Positions 43,798-55,792 of a stretch of DNA of 64,000 bases are shown here, piece after piece. The DNA is from Alitta virens. Lineage: Eukaryota > Annelida > Polychaeta > Phyllodocida > Nereididae. The DNA lies in NCBI GenBank assembly GCA_932294295.1, contig OW028583.1:558001-622000 (forward strand), in the 5' to 3' direction. The notes below the pieces were generated by a model, which did no database searches, was not told the DNA's origin, and saw only the letters and a program-made list of their open reading frames with translations. Made by a program: the position numbers and the translations under genes. Positions within the stretch are counted from its first letter, which is position 1. Every line of letters starts with the position of its first letter.

Positions 43798-44700
43798 TTG
43801 GTCTTAATAGTGAGGTGGTCATAATAGTGAGGTGGTCTTAATAGTGAGGTGGTCTTAATAGTGAGGTGGTTCTAATAGTGAGGTGGTTCTAATAGTGAGG
43901 TGGTCTTAATAGTGAGGTGGTCTTAATAGTGAGGTGGTCATAATAGTGAGGTGGTCTTAATAGTGAGGTGGTCTTAATAGTGAGGTGGTTCTAATAGTGA
44001 GGTGGCCTTAATAGTGAGGTGGTCTTAATAGTGAGGTGGTTCTAATAGTGAGGTGGTTCTAATAGTGAGGTGGTCTTAATAGTGAGGTGGTCATAATAGT
44101 GAGGTGGTCTTAATAGTGAGGTGGTCTTAATAGTGAGGTGGTTCTAATAGTGAGGTGGCCTTAATAGTGAGGTGGTCATAATAGTGAGGTGGTCTTAATA
44201 GTGAGGTGGTCTTAATAGTGAGGTGGTTCTAATAGTGAGGTGGTTCTAATAGTGAGGTGGTCATAATAGTGAGGTGGTCTTAATAGTGAGGTGGTCTTAA
44301 TAGTGAGGTGGTTCTAATAGTGAGGTGGCCTTAATAGTGAGGTGGTCATAATAGTGAGGTGGTCTTAATAGTGAGGTGGTCTTAATAGTGAGGTGGTTCT
44401 AATAGTGAGGTGGTTCTAATAGTGAGGTGGTCTTAATAGTGAGGTGGTCTTAATAGTGAGGTGGTCATAATAGTGAGGTGGTCTTAATAGTGAGGTGGTC
44501 TTAATAGTGAGGTGGTTCTAATAGTGAGGTGGCCTTAATAGTGAGGTGGTCTTAATAGTGAGGTGGTCGAAACAGTGAGGTAGTCTTCATAGTGAGGTGG
44601 TCTTCATAGTGAGGTGGTCTTAATAGTGAGGTGGTCTTATAAGTGAGGAGGTCTTAACTGCGAGGTGGTCTTAATAGTGAGGTGGTCTTAATAGTGAGGT
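43798..44700. repeat. 17-bp satellite array, long
   Basis: More than 50 units of GAGGTGGTCTTAATAGT. Variants (TTCTAAT, CATAAT, GCCTTAAT) recur in the same order in blocks of roughly 200 bp, showing higher-order duplication. Confidence 0.95.
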
Positions 44701-45344
44701 AAACTATATGTTAAAAATACAGTTGATCCCACTAAGTTTAAGTCTTTCTCATACCTTACAACTTACTATTATCTTCCACAATCCATATAAGTCCATTCTA
44801 ATCCTACTGAGCTATAGCCTTTCTCAATTCTCACATCATCTTTCTATCATTCTTCATTTCACATGTTTTGCAGTGGCTGTGAAATGCCAATAGACCATTA
44901 ATGAACCCCAATTTGCATTCGATTCAAATGCCATTTGGCCATTCCAGCATTTCACTCTGCCCAGCAACAAATAATAGCCAAGCAGGGCTCTATTCAAAAC
45001 ATGATGGTTTTAGTAGTCCTAATTTTGATTGCTGCGTGCCTCATGCTATGACAAGTCCGCCCTATGTTCAAATGGCTCTTTCGCGTGTTTTGGGGTCAAT
45101 AGAACGATTCCGTTGCAACGGGCCAGCCCCTACTTCCGCTATCTGTCGGCCATATTGGTTGTGACCCGCCGCTAGTACAGTACAGCACGAGAACCGTCGA
45201 ATAATTAGTGGGAACAGAACCCCATCCAAATGTACTGCTCTATACTGCCCAGGAAGAACTCTGGACAAGTAGGCTATTATTCATTGATGGGCTAATCAAA
45301 TTCATTGGACAGAGTTAGACAGAATGGCTTGCAAATATATATAT

Positions 45345-45565
45345 ATGTAAATAGGTAGATAGGTAGATAGATGGATAAATGGATAGATATATAGATAGAT
45401 ATACAGATAGTTAGGTAGATAGATAGATAGGTAGATAGGTAGATATAGATAGATAGATCATTTGTGACCTCTACATGTCTATAAAAATCGGACTGACTGA
45501 CTGACTGACAGACTAATTGACTGACTGACTGACAGACTAATTGACTGACTGACTGACTGACTGAC
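45345..45565. repeat. (GATA)n then (GACT)n microsatellites
   Basis: GATA/GGTA at about 45345-45460 and GACTGACT/GACAGACT at 45487-45565. Confidence 0.9.
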
Positions 45566-45629
45566 TATTTCAGACCAATTACAGACAGAGCAGACAGATT
45601 GACAGGCAACACAACCAGACAGTTTTACC

Positions 45630-45706
45630 TCTCTATTAAGACCACCTCACCATTAAGACAGTAATATTTGCACCAAGGGTGGTCTTAATGGCCAGGTTCC
45701 ACTGTG
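45630..45706. mobile_element. Short pogo-like MITE remnant
   Basis: CTATTAAGACCACCTCACCA faces GGTCTTAATGGCCAGGTTCC followed by ACTGT, i.e. a CAGTGGAACCTGG-type terminus on the minus strand. Confidence 0.55.
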
Positions 45707-46021
45707 ATACTTTAAACAATAACTTAATTGCATATTTATTTTATTATCAGTTGTGACTAATAAAGCATAAAGTATAATGCATAGCTCGTAAGATATCACT
45801 AAAGTTTGTGCAAGTCTGCTTATGTAGGCACTTGTATTTGGCACTTTGGCACTTTTGGCAGGTGAAAGACATCCAACAGAGTATTGCAATTGAACACCTG
45901 ATACCCCAGCAGCCGCAAGGGTCGATGGGAAGACTCTCTTAGATTAATCTTATGTAATATGATGTCACCAATTGATTCTGCCGGCAGTGTTTGTGTTAAG
46001 TGCATTAAATTGCAGTGCCTT

Positions 46022-46800
46022 GTCTCAAAGTTACTGGGTCTGAAGCTTAGTCAGCTTATATGACCAGCTGCAAGCAGATGTAATGATGAGATGATAAGGC
46101 TGCTGGTTGGAGTCAACACAGTACACATTTACCCCATGGGTGGGGGGGATTTTTACTTGGCGCAGCATAGCCACATAGTACAAGGCACTGTTGCAATATA
46201 AATGACGGTGTTTATTTAAGGGCAAAGATTATTGATGAGGCAGTATTGTGCTTTTAAATAAATCTGCAAGCTCATGTAATGATGAGATGATAAGGCTGCT
46301 GCTTGGAGTCCACACAGTACACATTTACCCCATGGGTGGGGGGATTTTTACTTGGCGCAGCATAGCCACATAGTACAAGGCACTGTTGCAATATAAATGA
46401 CGGTGTTTATTTAAGGGCAAAGATTATTGATGAGGCAGTATTGTGCTTTTAAATAAATCTGCAAGCTCATGTAATGATGAGATGATAAGGCTGCTGCTTG
46501 GAGTCCACACAGTACACATTTACCCCATGGGTGGGGGGATTTTTACTTGGCGCAGCATAGCCACATAGTACAAGGCACTGTTGCAATATAAATGACGGTG
46601 TTTATTTAAGGGCAAAGATTATTGATGAGGCAGTATTGTGCTTTTAAATAAATCTGCAAGCTCATGTAATGATGAGATGATAAGGCTGCTGCTTGGAGTC
46701 CACACAGTACACATTTACCCCATGGGTGGGGGGATTTTTACTTGGCGCAGCATAGCCACATAGTACAAGGCACTGTTGCAATATAAATTATGGTCTTTAT
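46022..46800 (-). repeat. 195-bp tandem array built from a SINE B segment
   Basis: The block starting AAGCTCATGTAATGATGAGA repeats exactly every 195 bp (46268, 46463, 46658), preceded by a diverged SINE B copy from 46022. Each unit holds SINE B body plus about 90 bp of other sequence. The last three copies are almost identical, so the expansion is recent. Confidence 0.92.
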
Positions 46801-47250
46801 TTAAGAGCAAAGTTTTAAATAAAAGTAGTTAATTTGTTTGTAAACCGTTGGGATCGACTGTATATAAACACAGTAGACATAAAGACAGCACAGACATTCA
46901 CAAGCTCACAGACAGACAGACGTTCAGAGGCTGATCTACAGACAGCCAGCAGTGTTCAACTGACCTAGAGTGTCCATAACTCATGGCGGCAGAGCAGCCT
47001 TCTGACTCCCTGCCATATTAGAAGTTGTTTAGGCTGAGAGAATCAATAACATTGTTTGTAAATAGCCAAGGGGGTTGTTTAGTGGGGTGTTGATGTGCTC
47101 AAGGTTGTCTAATTCTTGCAAACAAACTAATTCAAAAGCCACTGAGAGGGCTTGGCAGTTCAGCCTCCAGGGGGAGAAGATATTTGTTCCAAGGTGCTCA
47201 TTTCAATCTACTCAACTTTCAAACTTTCATTTTCTGTTAAATAAAATGAC
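46801..47250. other. Unassigned stretch
   Basis: Nothing recognised apart from a short CAGACAGACAGACG run near 46908. Confidence 0.4.
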
Positions 47251-47257
47251 AATCTTA

Positions 47258-47372
47258 CTGCCTCAATGCTACTGAAGCTTAGCCAGCTGATATGACCAAC
47301 TGCAGGCAGATGTAATGAGGAGATGATAAGGCTGCTGCTTGGAGTCCACACCATGTTACATATTTACCCATT
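47258..47372 (-). mobile_element. SINE B fragment
   Basis: CAGGCAGATGTAATGAGGAG and GGAGTCCACACCATGTTACA. A second plus-sense scrap is at 47458-47500. Confidence 0.65.
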
Positions 47373-47639
47373 ATAATGAATTCTTAGACAATTTCTTCAA
47401 TATATACATTCACTGAATGAGTCAAATTGCCAAAATCTAAACCATAGGGTTAAATCATAACATAGTGTGGACTCCAAGCCTATCATCTCATCATTACATC
47501 TGATTGATTTCAGCCCTGCAGCACTGATGCGATACAATATGAACTGTAACACTTTCGTGAATAGATTATTTCCTTCACTGAATCAAATAAATTGAAGGGT
47601 CTTTCAGTTGAAGGCAGACGTAATGAGCATCTAGTCCCA

Positions 47640-48160
47640 TTCATTTAAGGTCACATGGTGCATGCGCTTCCCATCATGCACTTGCCACACGCATGCAACA
47701 TGTTATCGGCATGGCTATCTCGCAGAAAATTGACATGTCCAAGCTGATTGGTCAATCGCATGTCAAGTGACCATGCAGTCATCTGCGACTGGCTGCTGAA
47801 GACGCTTTGCTTTCTTTGTGCGGCTGCCGAAATCTCACCGAAAGTCTCACCGATGTCTCACCGATATCTCGTGCACCTTGCGGTTTCGGGTTCTTTGCGA
47901 GAGAATGGATGTGAGTTCGGCCGAGAGTTGAGAAGAGACATTAAAGAGGGGCAGATGTCATTCGAGTTGACAAACTTGCGGCTAAAGGCATTCCCGCATG
48001 CCATGAGCCCGTCTTTGCTGAGAGAAGCAGACATTTGTCTTTGGTTCTTACAACAAGCAAACAACAAGGATTCTTCGCAAGCATACAAGTTGCTTTCATG
48101 GTACTTCACCATATAGCACATGCTAGAAAACACACAGGCAGGCCATAGTCATCCTGGTCC
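47640..48160. other. GC-richer stretch with unassigned open frames
   Basis: Open frames of 122 codons (plus, 47748-48116) and 91 codons (minus, 47858-48133) overlap. Neither shows a domain I recognise, and a real exon cannot be told from chance. Confidence 0.25.
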
Positions 48161-48445
48161 TTCAGGTTTTTATACAAATTCACATTGCAAGGCACAATAC
48201 CAAAGCTGTGAAAGATATCAGTATACTTATTGTACAGTCAGGTTAAATTTAGGGAGACAATTTCTGATTTCAGCATAAATCCAGGCTGTAAGTGAAATAT
48301 TTTATAAAATATGGCATTGAATATGTGTGATACATTTGTATATAGGCCCTAGTAAGATCAAAGTTACTGAGATGATTTTTTTATTTCAATACTTATCCAA
48401 ATATTATAAGGATTATTTAAGTAAAAATTATTTATCTATCTTGCT

Positions 48446-48612
48446 AATCAACCCTCGATAGTGGCAAGAACTTGCCTTAGAGGGCTGCACTTTCCACACT
48501 ATCTATCTGTCTGTCTGTCTGTATATCTATCTATCTATCTATCAATCTATTCTATCTCTCTCTTTCTCTCTATATTTCTCTCTTTCTATCTATCTATCTA
48601 TCTATCTATTTT
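48446..48612 (+). repeat. Repeat F 3' end with (CTAT/CTGT)n tail
   Basis: CTCGATAGTGGCAAGAACTT and AGAGGGCTGCACTTTCCA, then about 110 bp of CTAT/CTGT repeats; partner of 25539-25653. Confidence 0.7.
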
Positions 48613-49070
48613 CATACCTCGAAACCAGTAACAACGTTAAATATAAGGCATATATCGATGAAATCACTAGCTATTTCTGTACCTCTCAACCAGATTAACT
48701 GACAATAGCTGGCTGTAGACTCGCTATCACCATAGACACAGGCTGGGTATCACCAAAAACCATCAGCCAAAACCAACAATATCTGTGGTGATGCAGCGCT
48801 GAACCTAATCGGGCTGTCTCCATTCGAGCAGATAGGAGAATTGCCTGTTGGAAATTTGTGCAGGAATAAGCCAAGCTTAAACTATAATGGGAGTTGATTT
48901 GTCAGTTGAAAAGAGATGCTGGGTCCTCATCACAGCCCAATATCTCATTTCCCTTTCTCAATATCTCAATATCTCAATACAGTGCGGCTGAATGTGGCCT
49001 GTAATTGCACTTAAAAACAGGAAAATGGCATCTCCTTTAAGGGTGCTGCTTCACCGTAATGTGTCGACCG
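48613..49070. other. Unassigned stretch
   Basis: Nothing recognised. Confidence 0.4.
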
Positions 49071-49074
49071 AGTG

Positions 49075-49513
49075 CAAATGACACCGAAATAATTGTGCCT
49101 CGAATGAACGTTGTAATACAACAAAGACATCCTAGAATCTCCTAGAATTACCATAATTGCCAAATAAATGATTTGTTTATTATATTATTATGTTGTAAAT
49201 TCCAGAAAATATACGAAATGTGCACACTTTTAAAAAAAGTTTAAAAACTTAACTTTTCAGAGATGCATATGAACATTAACTTTTATCAAATGTGATCTCA
49301 TCGATTTTCATCAATTTACATTTACATTATACATCTATTTTAATTTATTTCTTTAATATTTATATAATAATATTTAATAATAATAATAATTTGTAAAGCA
49401 TGTATTTCTTATCTAATTAGACTAGTCAGTGCAATATAACTGCCCTTGATGCTCAATATTGGTTACCCAGCCATGGCACTGATGTGTACTCAAAGTGGCT
49501 CCAAGATCACAAA
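49075..49513 (+). mobile_element. LINE-like 3' end, copy 1 (decayed)
   Basis: About 430 bp closely matching 51285-51747. The coding remnant reads NVHTFKKSLKT and then a stop. Confidence 0.6.
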
Positions 49514-49526
49514 AGAATTCCTTCAT

Positions 49527-49716
49527 TGAGAGGGCAGGGGCCTAGCTCAGTGGTAGCGCTCTGGGCTTTCAACCGCTGGGTCCCGGGTTCGATTCCCGGT
49601 CGAGCCTATGTTGGATGGCTGTTTCATCCTTCGTCTCATTGCCATGGTCCCTGCCTGTCCTAATTTGCCCAACAGGTGCAGAAATACAGGACGTAAAGCC
49701 CTAATCACACACACAC
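49527..49716 (+). mobile_element. SINE A copy 14
   Basis: Full-length with a CA tail, next to the LINE-like copy. Target duplication ATTCCTTCAT at 49517-49526 and 49717-49726. Confidence 0.92.
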
Positions 49717-49980
49717 ATTCCTTCATCGCTCCAATTCTTGAGAGAAATGACTACGATATCCCTGGAATTATGGACTCTAATCATACTCAATTTGCACAGC
49801 AAAAAGACTTATGATAAAATAGAAGACAATAAGATATCTGTTATTTAGGAGACTTTAATTTGACGTTTTATTCTCTGAAGTATTTTCTCATTTAAATTGG
49901 AGAGCACTGACTGTTGTATGCATACATATAAGGTACTGCATGAAATCCTCCTTTTTGAATGATGACGTACTATTGACACA

Positions 49981-50398
49981 GTATTTTATTCTATTCTATT
50001 CTTTTATATTCTGTTCTGTTCTGCTATATTCTATTCTGTTCTATTCTATTTATTCTATTCTGTTCTATTCCATTCTGTTCTGTTATATTCTACTCTGTCC
50101 TATTCTTTTCTATTTATTCTGTTCTATTCTATTCTGTTCTATTCTGTTCGGTTGTTCTTTTCTATTCTGTTCTATTCTATTTATTACATTCTGTTTTATT
50201 CTGTTCTATTCTGTTCTATTCTATTGTATTATATTCTGTTCTGTTCTATTATATTCTGTTCTATTCTATTATGTACTATTCTATTATTTTCTATTCTGTT
50301 CTATTCTGTTCAATTCTTTTATATTCTATTCTATGCTGTTCTCTTCTATTCTGTTCTATTCTATCATATTCTATTCTATCCTATTCTATTATATTCTA
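49981..50398. repeat. (TTCTA/TTCTG)n pentanucleotide block
   Basis: About 80 units of TTCTATTCTG-type repeat. The 168-codon open frame through it is an artefact of the repeat. Confidence 0.95.
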
Positions 50399-50399
50399 G

Positions 50400-51280
50400 C
50401 AACAGACCACCCAGATTCACCACTGGAGATGGAGGGGTATCTTTGAGCTTCACTGGATTTTCTTGAACATTTATTGATTAAAAAGTTTTGCCGGAACTCC
50501 GGAGAGGTGGCAGCACTGTTTGGGGTGTATTGTTGCGTAATACGTATGGATGATGGATGAGGGGCTAACACACTCTACTGGTCTGCTTCTATCTCTGGTC
50601 TTGTCTCCTTGGTTGCTGTGGATTTATTGATCTACCCTGATCTATTTTTCTACTTTGTGTTGTTATTTTTTTAGTCCAATGCAACTTTTTAATTTTTTTT
50701 TTAGAATTTATGTACATTTTTTTCCAATCCCGATTAGCTGATCCGCTGTGTGGAATTGTGACGTCATCAAACTCAATTGCCCCCAATCGATTGTGTCTCG
50801 TTTTGAAGCTGCACAACGGCAGTCTAATGGGGATTGTTGTGGTGGGCGATAATAGGGAATGCGGATGAGCGATAAAACGTGAAGTTGTCAATGACTCAAA
50901 TCTAGAGGAAATAAAGGCACCCCATCCGAAGCTAGGGGTCATGGGGTTACCCCAGGAAGGGTTTATTGGGTCACTGGTCCATTTGATCTTCCTGGCAATG
51001 CACTGAGGTCACCCCGGAGCCCAGAAATCCCTAGAAATCCCTAGAAGTCATGGGTGGTCATGATTGGTTTGTTTTGGTTGACAAGGGTCTACTTTGCTCA
51101 CTGTGCAGTTGATAAATTTGTGAGTCACCAATCAACCACAAATTGTACAATAATTCAAATTGCAGCATGTTCAATAATTCTAAATAATAATTAAATTCAC
51201 AGCACAAATTATGGCTAGAATTATTTTTAGATTTGCATCAAAAGTTCTTGGAAGTGATCTCATAACTCTGGCCTTCAGTA
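50400..51280. other. Unassigned stretch
   Basis: The open frame at 50589-50942 (minus) has no recognisable domain. One CRE, TGACGTCA, sits near 50759. Confidence 0.35.
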
Positions 51281-51284
51281 TATA

Positions 51285-51747
51285 CATTAGCATCGAAATA
51301 ATTTTGCCTTGAATGAACGTTGTAATACAATAGCAAAGGCCTTCAAAAATGTTATCTCCTAGAATCACCATAATTGCCAAATAAATGATTTGTTTATTAT
51401 ATTATTATGTTGTAAATTCCAGAAAATATACGAACTGTTCCAAATGTGGACACTTTTAAAAAACGTTTAAAAACTAAACTTTTTAGAGATGCATATGGAA
51501 ATTAACTTTTATCAAATGTGATCTCATCGATTTTCATCAATTTACATTTACATTATACATCTATTTTAATTTATTTCTTTAATAATTATTTAATAATATT
51601 TAATAATAATAATAATAATTTGTTAAGCATGTATTTCTTATCTAATCAGACAAGTCAGTGCAATATAACTGCCCTTGATGCTTCATACTCAATATTGGTT
51701 ACCCAGCCATGGCACTGATGTGTACTCAAAGTGGCTCCAAAATCACA
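51285..51747 (+). mobile_element. LINE-like 3' end, copy 2, with reverse transcriptase tail remnant
   Basis: Frame 51419-51505 reads PENIRTVPNVDTFKKRLKTK then LFRDAYGN and TAA. 'TFKKRLKT.LF' is typical of the extreme C-terminus of non-LTR retrotransposon polyproteins. A 3' untranslated part with (AAT)n follows. An upstream stop shows it is a relic. Confidence 0.6.
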
Positions 51748-52040
51748 CAGTCTGTCACTTCAATTCGACATGGATCAACGAAATTCTGTGGCTGCTGTTA
51801 TCTAGTGCTATTTGAGTCAATATTACTGATAAAAAAGGGTGCTACTTTGAGTGTCAATATAAAATTGCAAGACCTACTGTGTAATTTCCAAGTGCCATAT
51901 TTTCAGTATACATCCTTGTTCAATATAAACAAAATCCTGAATTATAATGACGGAAATCTGTTAATTTATCCAAACTAGAACATCTTTATGAGCAAATTGA
52001 TAGAAGTTGATTTAGTAAAATGAATAAAGATTTTATTCAG

Positions 52041-52556
52041 ACGCTCTTCGTGAGCTACATCTCAGCTGCTGCCGGATGTCGATCGCATGAGACGTTAAAA
52101 TTGGAGGTGCCTTGTACTCGGTGTCTATGCTGAGGCAAGTAAAAGACCCTACCCATGGGGTAAATGTATACCATGGTGTGGACTCCAAGCAGCAGCCTTA
52201 TCATCTCATCATTACGTCTGCCTCTGGCAGCTGGTCATATAAGCTGACTAAGCTTCAGACCCATGGAAGTAGCATTGAGATATAAATTGGAGGTGCCTTG
52301 AACTCGGTGTCTATGCTGAGGCAAGTAAAAGACCCTACCCATGGGGTAAATGTGTACCGTGGTGTGGACTCCTAGCAGACTATCATCTAGCTGGTCATAT
52401 AAGCTAACTAAGCTTCAGACCCTGGAGGTGTCTTGGACTCGGTGACTATGATGAGGCAAGTATACCGTGGTGTGGACTCCTAGCAGACTATCATCTCATT
52501 ATTACACCTGCCTGTAGCTGGTCATATAAGCACTAAGCTTCAGACCAGTGCCCTAG
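52041..52556 (+). mobile_element. SINE B cluster: one long copy and two shorter tandem copies
   Basis: The first copy begins CTCTTCGTGAGCTACATCTC (after the tRNA-like head) and runs to about 52285. Two further partial bodies follow directly, each starting GGAGGTG and ending AAGCTTCAGACC. Confidence 0.82.
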
Positions 52557-53315
52557 TGTATAGCAGTTTATTTATTTTTTGCCCCATCAGTGAGCAAATC
52601 AATAAATTATGCAAATATAGCTTTAAAAAACGGTAGAATCAATCAGTCAATCAATTTTTTAAGTGCATTTATGACATAGCCTACATAAATTTTATTTATT
52701 TATCTTTACCAGAGGGCTACTGCCTCGCCTTAAATGTCAACAAGCTTCGATGTCAGAAGGCAATTAAAGACATGATGAAGGGCTGTGGTGAGATCATGAC
52801 TTATTGAAAGCCAACATGGAGAGCTTGTTCATCTGCATTCTCTAAATATTTGATGATTTGTTTTGGCTCTAGAGTCTCTGACATTACATGAACTTTCTCG
52901 CTTTTTTAATTGAGAGGAGAGATCGAAAAAAATGGAGAGTTTTGTTGTCAGAATGGCTAATGGCCCACTCCACGATCGCTTCTGTGTACAGCCAAGTAGA
53001 GGGTCTAAAAGTCTATAATGCAATACATTAATAACAGTATATGACTTAAAAAAATTGTATGCACCTGAAGTATATTTTTGAAGCCTCAAGCATGCAGTTA
53101 TTTATCCAAGAAATTACTAATAAATAATTACAGTGAAGTAATTTGATGACATTAAATTACTGACCGGAATTACTTGCAGCTACCTGACAATATTTATATT
53201 ATTTCTTTACTTAAAATTAACATATTCTCTTCATGATTTGTTTATTTTTAATTCCACTAATTTTCCATTTAATTCCTCACAGTTTTCCGCATGAGATATT
53301 TTACTTTAACTTCCA
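52557..53315. other. Unassigned AT-rich stretch
   Basis: The open frame at 52829-53089 (minus) has no recognisable family. Confidence 0.35.
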
Positions 53316-53317
53316 TT

Positions 53318-53452
53318 GTGACTATACAGTGTGACTATACAGTGTGTTTACACAGTGTAACTATAAAGTGTAACTATACAGTGTAACTATGTAGTGTAAC
53401 TATACAGTGTAACTATACAGTGTAACTATACAGTGTAACTATACAGTGAATC
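53318..53452. repeat. 13-bp tandem repeat
   Basis: About ten units of TGTAACTATACAG with some variants. Confidence 0.92.
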
Positions 53453-53690
53453 TCCAGGCATTTCAACAAATTCAAGGACAATTCAATCTATTTTTGACCT
53501 TATCAACTTCAAATAACTTTTTTCTCTGTTATTTCAAGAACAATTTAACCTTGCCATAAGAATATTTCACCTTGAAACTACCTATACATCATTGTCCATA
53601 TAAACGTCCGATAAAACCTCATTTAAAATATGAGCCTCACATTACTTTTAGAAGAATAATCAATATAAATGAATTTGTCATTATAAATGG

Positions 53691-53876
53691 AGGGCGGGGG
53701 CCTAGGTCAGAGATAGCGCTCTGGGCTTCCAACCGCTGGGTCCCGGGTTCGATTCCCAGTCGAGCCTAAGTTGGATGGCTGTTTCATCCTTCATCTCATT
53801 GCCATGATCTCTGCCTGTCCTAATTAGCCCAACTGGTGCAGAAGTATAGGACGTAAATCCCTAATCCCACACACAC
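53691..53876 (+). mobile_element. SINE A copy 15
   Basis: Full-length. Target duplication TCATTATAAATGG at 53678-53690 and 53877-53889. Confidence 0.93.
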
Positions 53877-53889
53877 TCATTATAAATGG

Positions 53890-54590
53890 CGTCAGAAACC
53901 ACAGCAGTCATTTATAACAGTTTCATATCGCTGCGTTTACTTAGAGTTATAACTGAAAAACCATACCACAGTCACCTAAATCCATATCTCTTAGTTAATT
54001 TCTTACAAATGATACAAATATTATATTGGAGGCAATGATATTATAAATGATTTTCAATTAATAATAATTTGATATATAGCTATTAATCCAGCATTTCTTA
54101 TTTTACTGAATACGTAGATTAAAATTTCAAAAATACATTAGAAGTAGGCATAAATATATGCATTTCACATTGGTCAAGTCATGCCACGCCTGTCTGAAAT
54201 ACATGACCAATGCTGTTCTAATCCATTCCACAATATTGCTTACAGGCTTGGCGGTATTCCTTTTGGCCAGGCCAAGAACAATAGGGGTAACAATAGGCCA
54301 CATGGCGGACCCTTGCAGAATTCCTTTGGGTCATGAAGTATGTATTAGACCCTGAGACCGAATCACTGCCTTGCATTCATGCTCCCTGGGTATTGGCAAA
54401 TAGTTCCTCATGTATTCATGCGCTGCTTGTAACCCATAGCAACTGGTCCACGTGGTCTAGTTAGATTCTTTACCACTAGAGGGGCGTTAAGGATTATCTG
54501 TAGCTTCAAATTAAAGTTCTATATGGTTCAAAATTAAAGGGAACAGCTAACAATTATGAGTGGAAGTCACCTTTATGATATTAATCCCAA
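53890..54590. other. Unassigned stretch
   Basis: Nothing recognised. The open frame at 54158-54355 has no motif. Confidence 0.35.
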
Positions 54591-54591
54591 G

Positions 54592-54757
54592 CCTGGGCAC
54601 TCTTTATGAGCTACATCCCAGCAGCTGGATGTCATTCGGATAAGACGTTAAATTGGCGGTCCCTTGTACTCGGTGCCTATGCTGAGGCAAGTGAAAGACC
54701 GCCTCTGGCAACTGGTAATATATGCTGACTAAATCTTTAGAACCAGCAGCTTTGAGA
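54592..54757 (+). mobile_element. SINE B copy, internally deleted
   Basis: GGCACTCTTTATGAGCTACA then GGTCCCTTGTACTCGGTGCC; lacks the middle of the body. A 17-bp-satellite-like unit follows at 54784. Confidence 0.72.
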
Positions 54758-54869
54758 CAATGACATATTTTAGCTAAGTTACTGGTCTTAATGGTGAGGT
54801 AGTCTGTGTACATAATAAATACATGGGAGGTAAAAAATGCTAATGTAAGTTGTATTTTTATAGTGTGTT

Positions 54870-55140
54870 ACGCCACTCAGGCAGTCTTAACAGACTTTAC
54901 AATTACACCCTTGGCAGGCCTGTTCAAGCATGAACTTCCAGGGGGGTATACAGCCGGGCAGCCATCGCCAGCGCACACACAGACTAAACACTCTACAATA
55001 GCCATCACGGCCTATAGCCAAGTACCTATTTGCACCTGGGTGGAGTGGTTCAAGGAGGATATAGAAGTTCTTCTATACTGTGGCTGGGTTTGAACCCACG
55101 ACCATGCACATACGAGTCCAGCATCACTCTGGTCCTAGTA
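54870..55140 (-). mobile_element. SINE C copy
   Basis: Matches 61990-62290. The inverse B box is within TGGGTTTGAACCCACGACC. Between them lie shared blocks such as TATACAGCCGGGCAGCCATC. Confidence 0.75.
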
Positions 55141-55144
55141 GTAA

Positions 55145-55563
55145 GATGATCTTATCAGGTTTTCTTAAGATGGGCTAACACTGTATAAGAGCTAAAATTA
55201 GTAACAGTTGAGTCAAACAATTTGAGATCAACATGGTTCTAGAGGGTCACGAAATCTGAAGACAATCACCAAAAAATAAAATAAAACAGAAAAACTGCAA
55301 GAACAAAAGATTACAGAGAACAGAAACGTTGAGAAATTTCAGAAAGTTTTCAACAAGTACATCAAAGAAATTGCAGAGGATTTTGTCAGTACCTTGCATG
55401 TCAATGCCTTCTGAAGGACAAAGTATCAATTTCAGGGGTCTGCCAAGGATCGGTCATTAAACCCATAGCACTGCATTAATTATTGCTACACGTGATGTTC
55501 AACTACAGTCCGACCAAGAATTATCCAGCTTATATAAAATGTGTGAACATTAAAACTGTAATA
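55145..55563. other. Unassigned stretch
   Basis: A single transposon-end-like CAGTCCGACCAAGAATTATC at about 55505; otherwise nothing recognised. Confidence 0.35.
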
Positions 55564-55577
55564 GAGTGATTCAGCCT

Positions 55578-55778
55578 GTGTGTGTGTGTGTGCGTGTGTG
55601 TAAATAGGGCTTTACGTCCTGTATCTCTGCACCTGATGGGCTAATTAGGACAGGTAGGGACCATGGCAATGAGACGAAGGATGAAACAGTCATCCAACTT
55701 AGGCTCGACCGGGAATCGAACCCAGGACCCACCGGTTGGAAGCCCAGAGCGCTACCTCTAAGCTAGGCCCCCGCCCCT
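55578..55778 (-). mobile_element. SINE A copy 16
   Basis: Reverse orientation; (TG)n at the left is the CA tail. Target duplication GAGTGATTYAGCCT at 55564-55577 and 55779-55792. Confidence 0.93.
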
Positions 55779-55792
55779 GAGTGATTTAGCCT

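Noticed and set aside
47748..48116. 122-codon plus-strand open frame in GC-richer DNA, considered as a gene
   Set aside because: No recognisable domain, and a long antisense frame overlaps it. Left as unassigned.
49940..50466. 168- and 104-codon open frames, Phe/Tyr/Ser/Ile-rich, looking like membrane proteins
   Set aside because: Direct product of the TTCTA/TTCTG pentanucleotide repeat, open in more than one frame.
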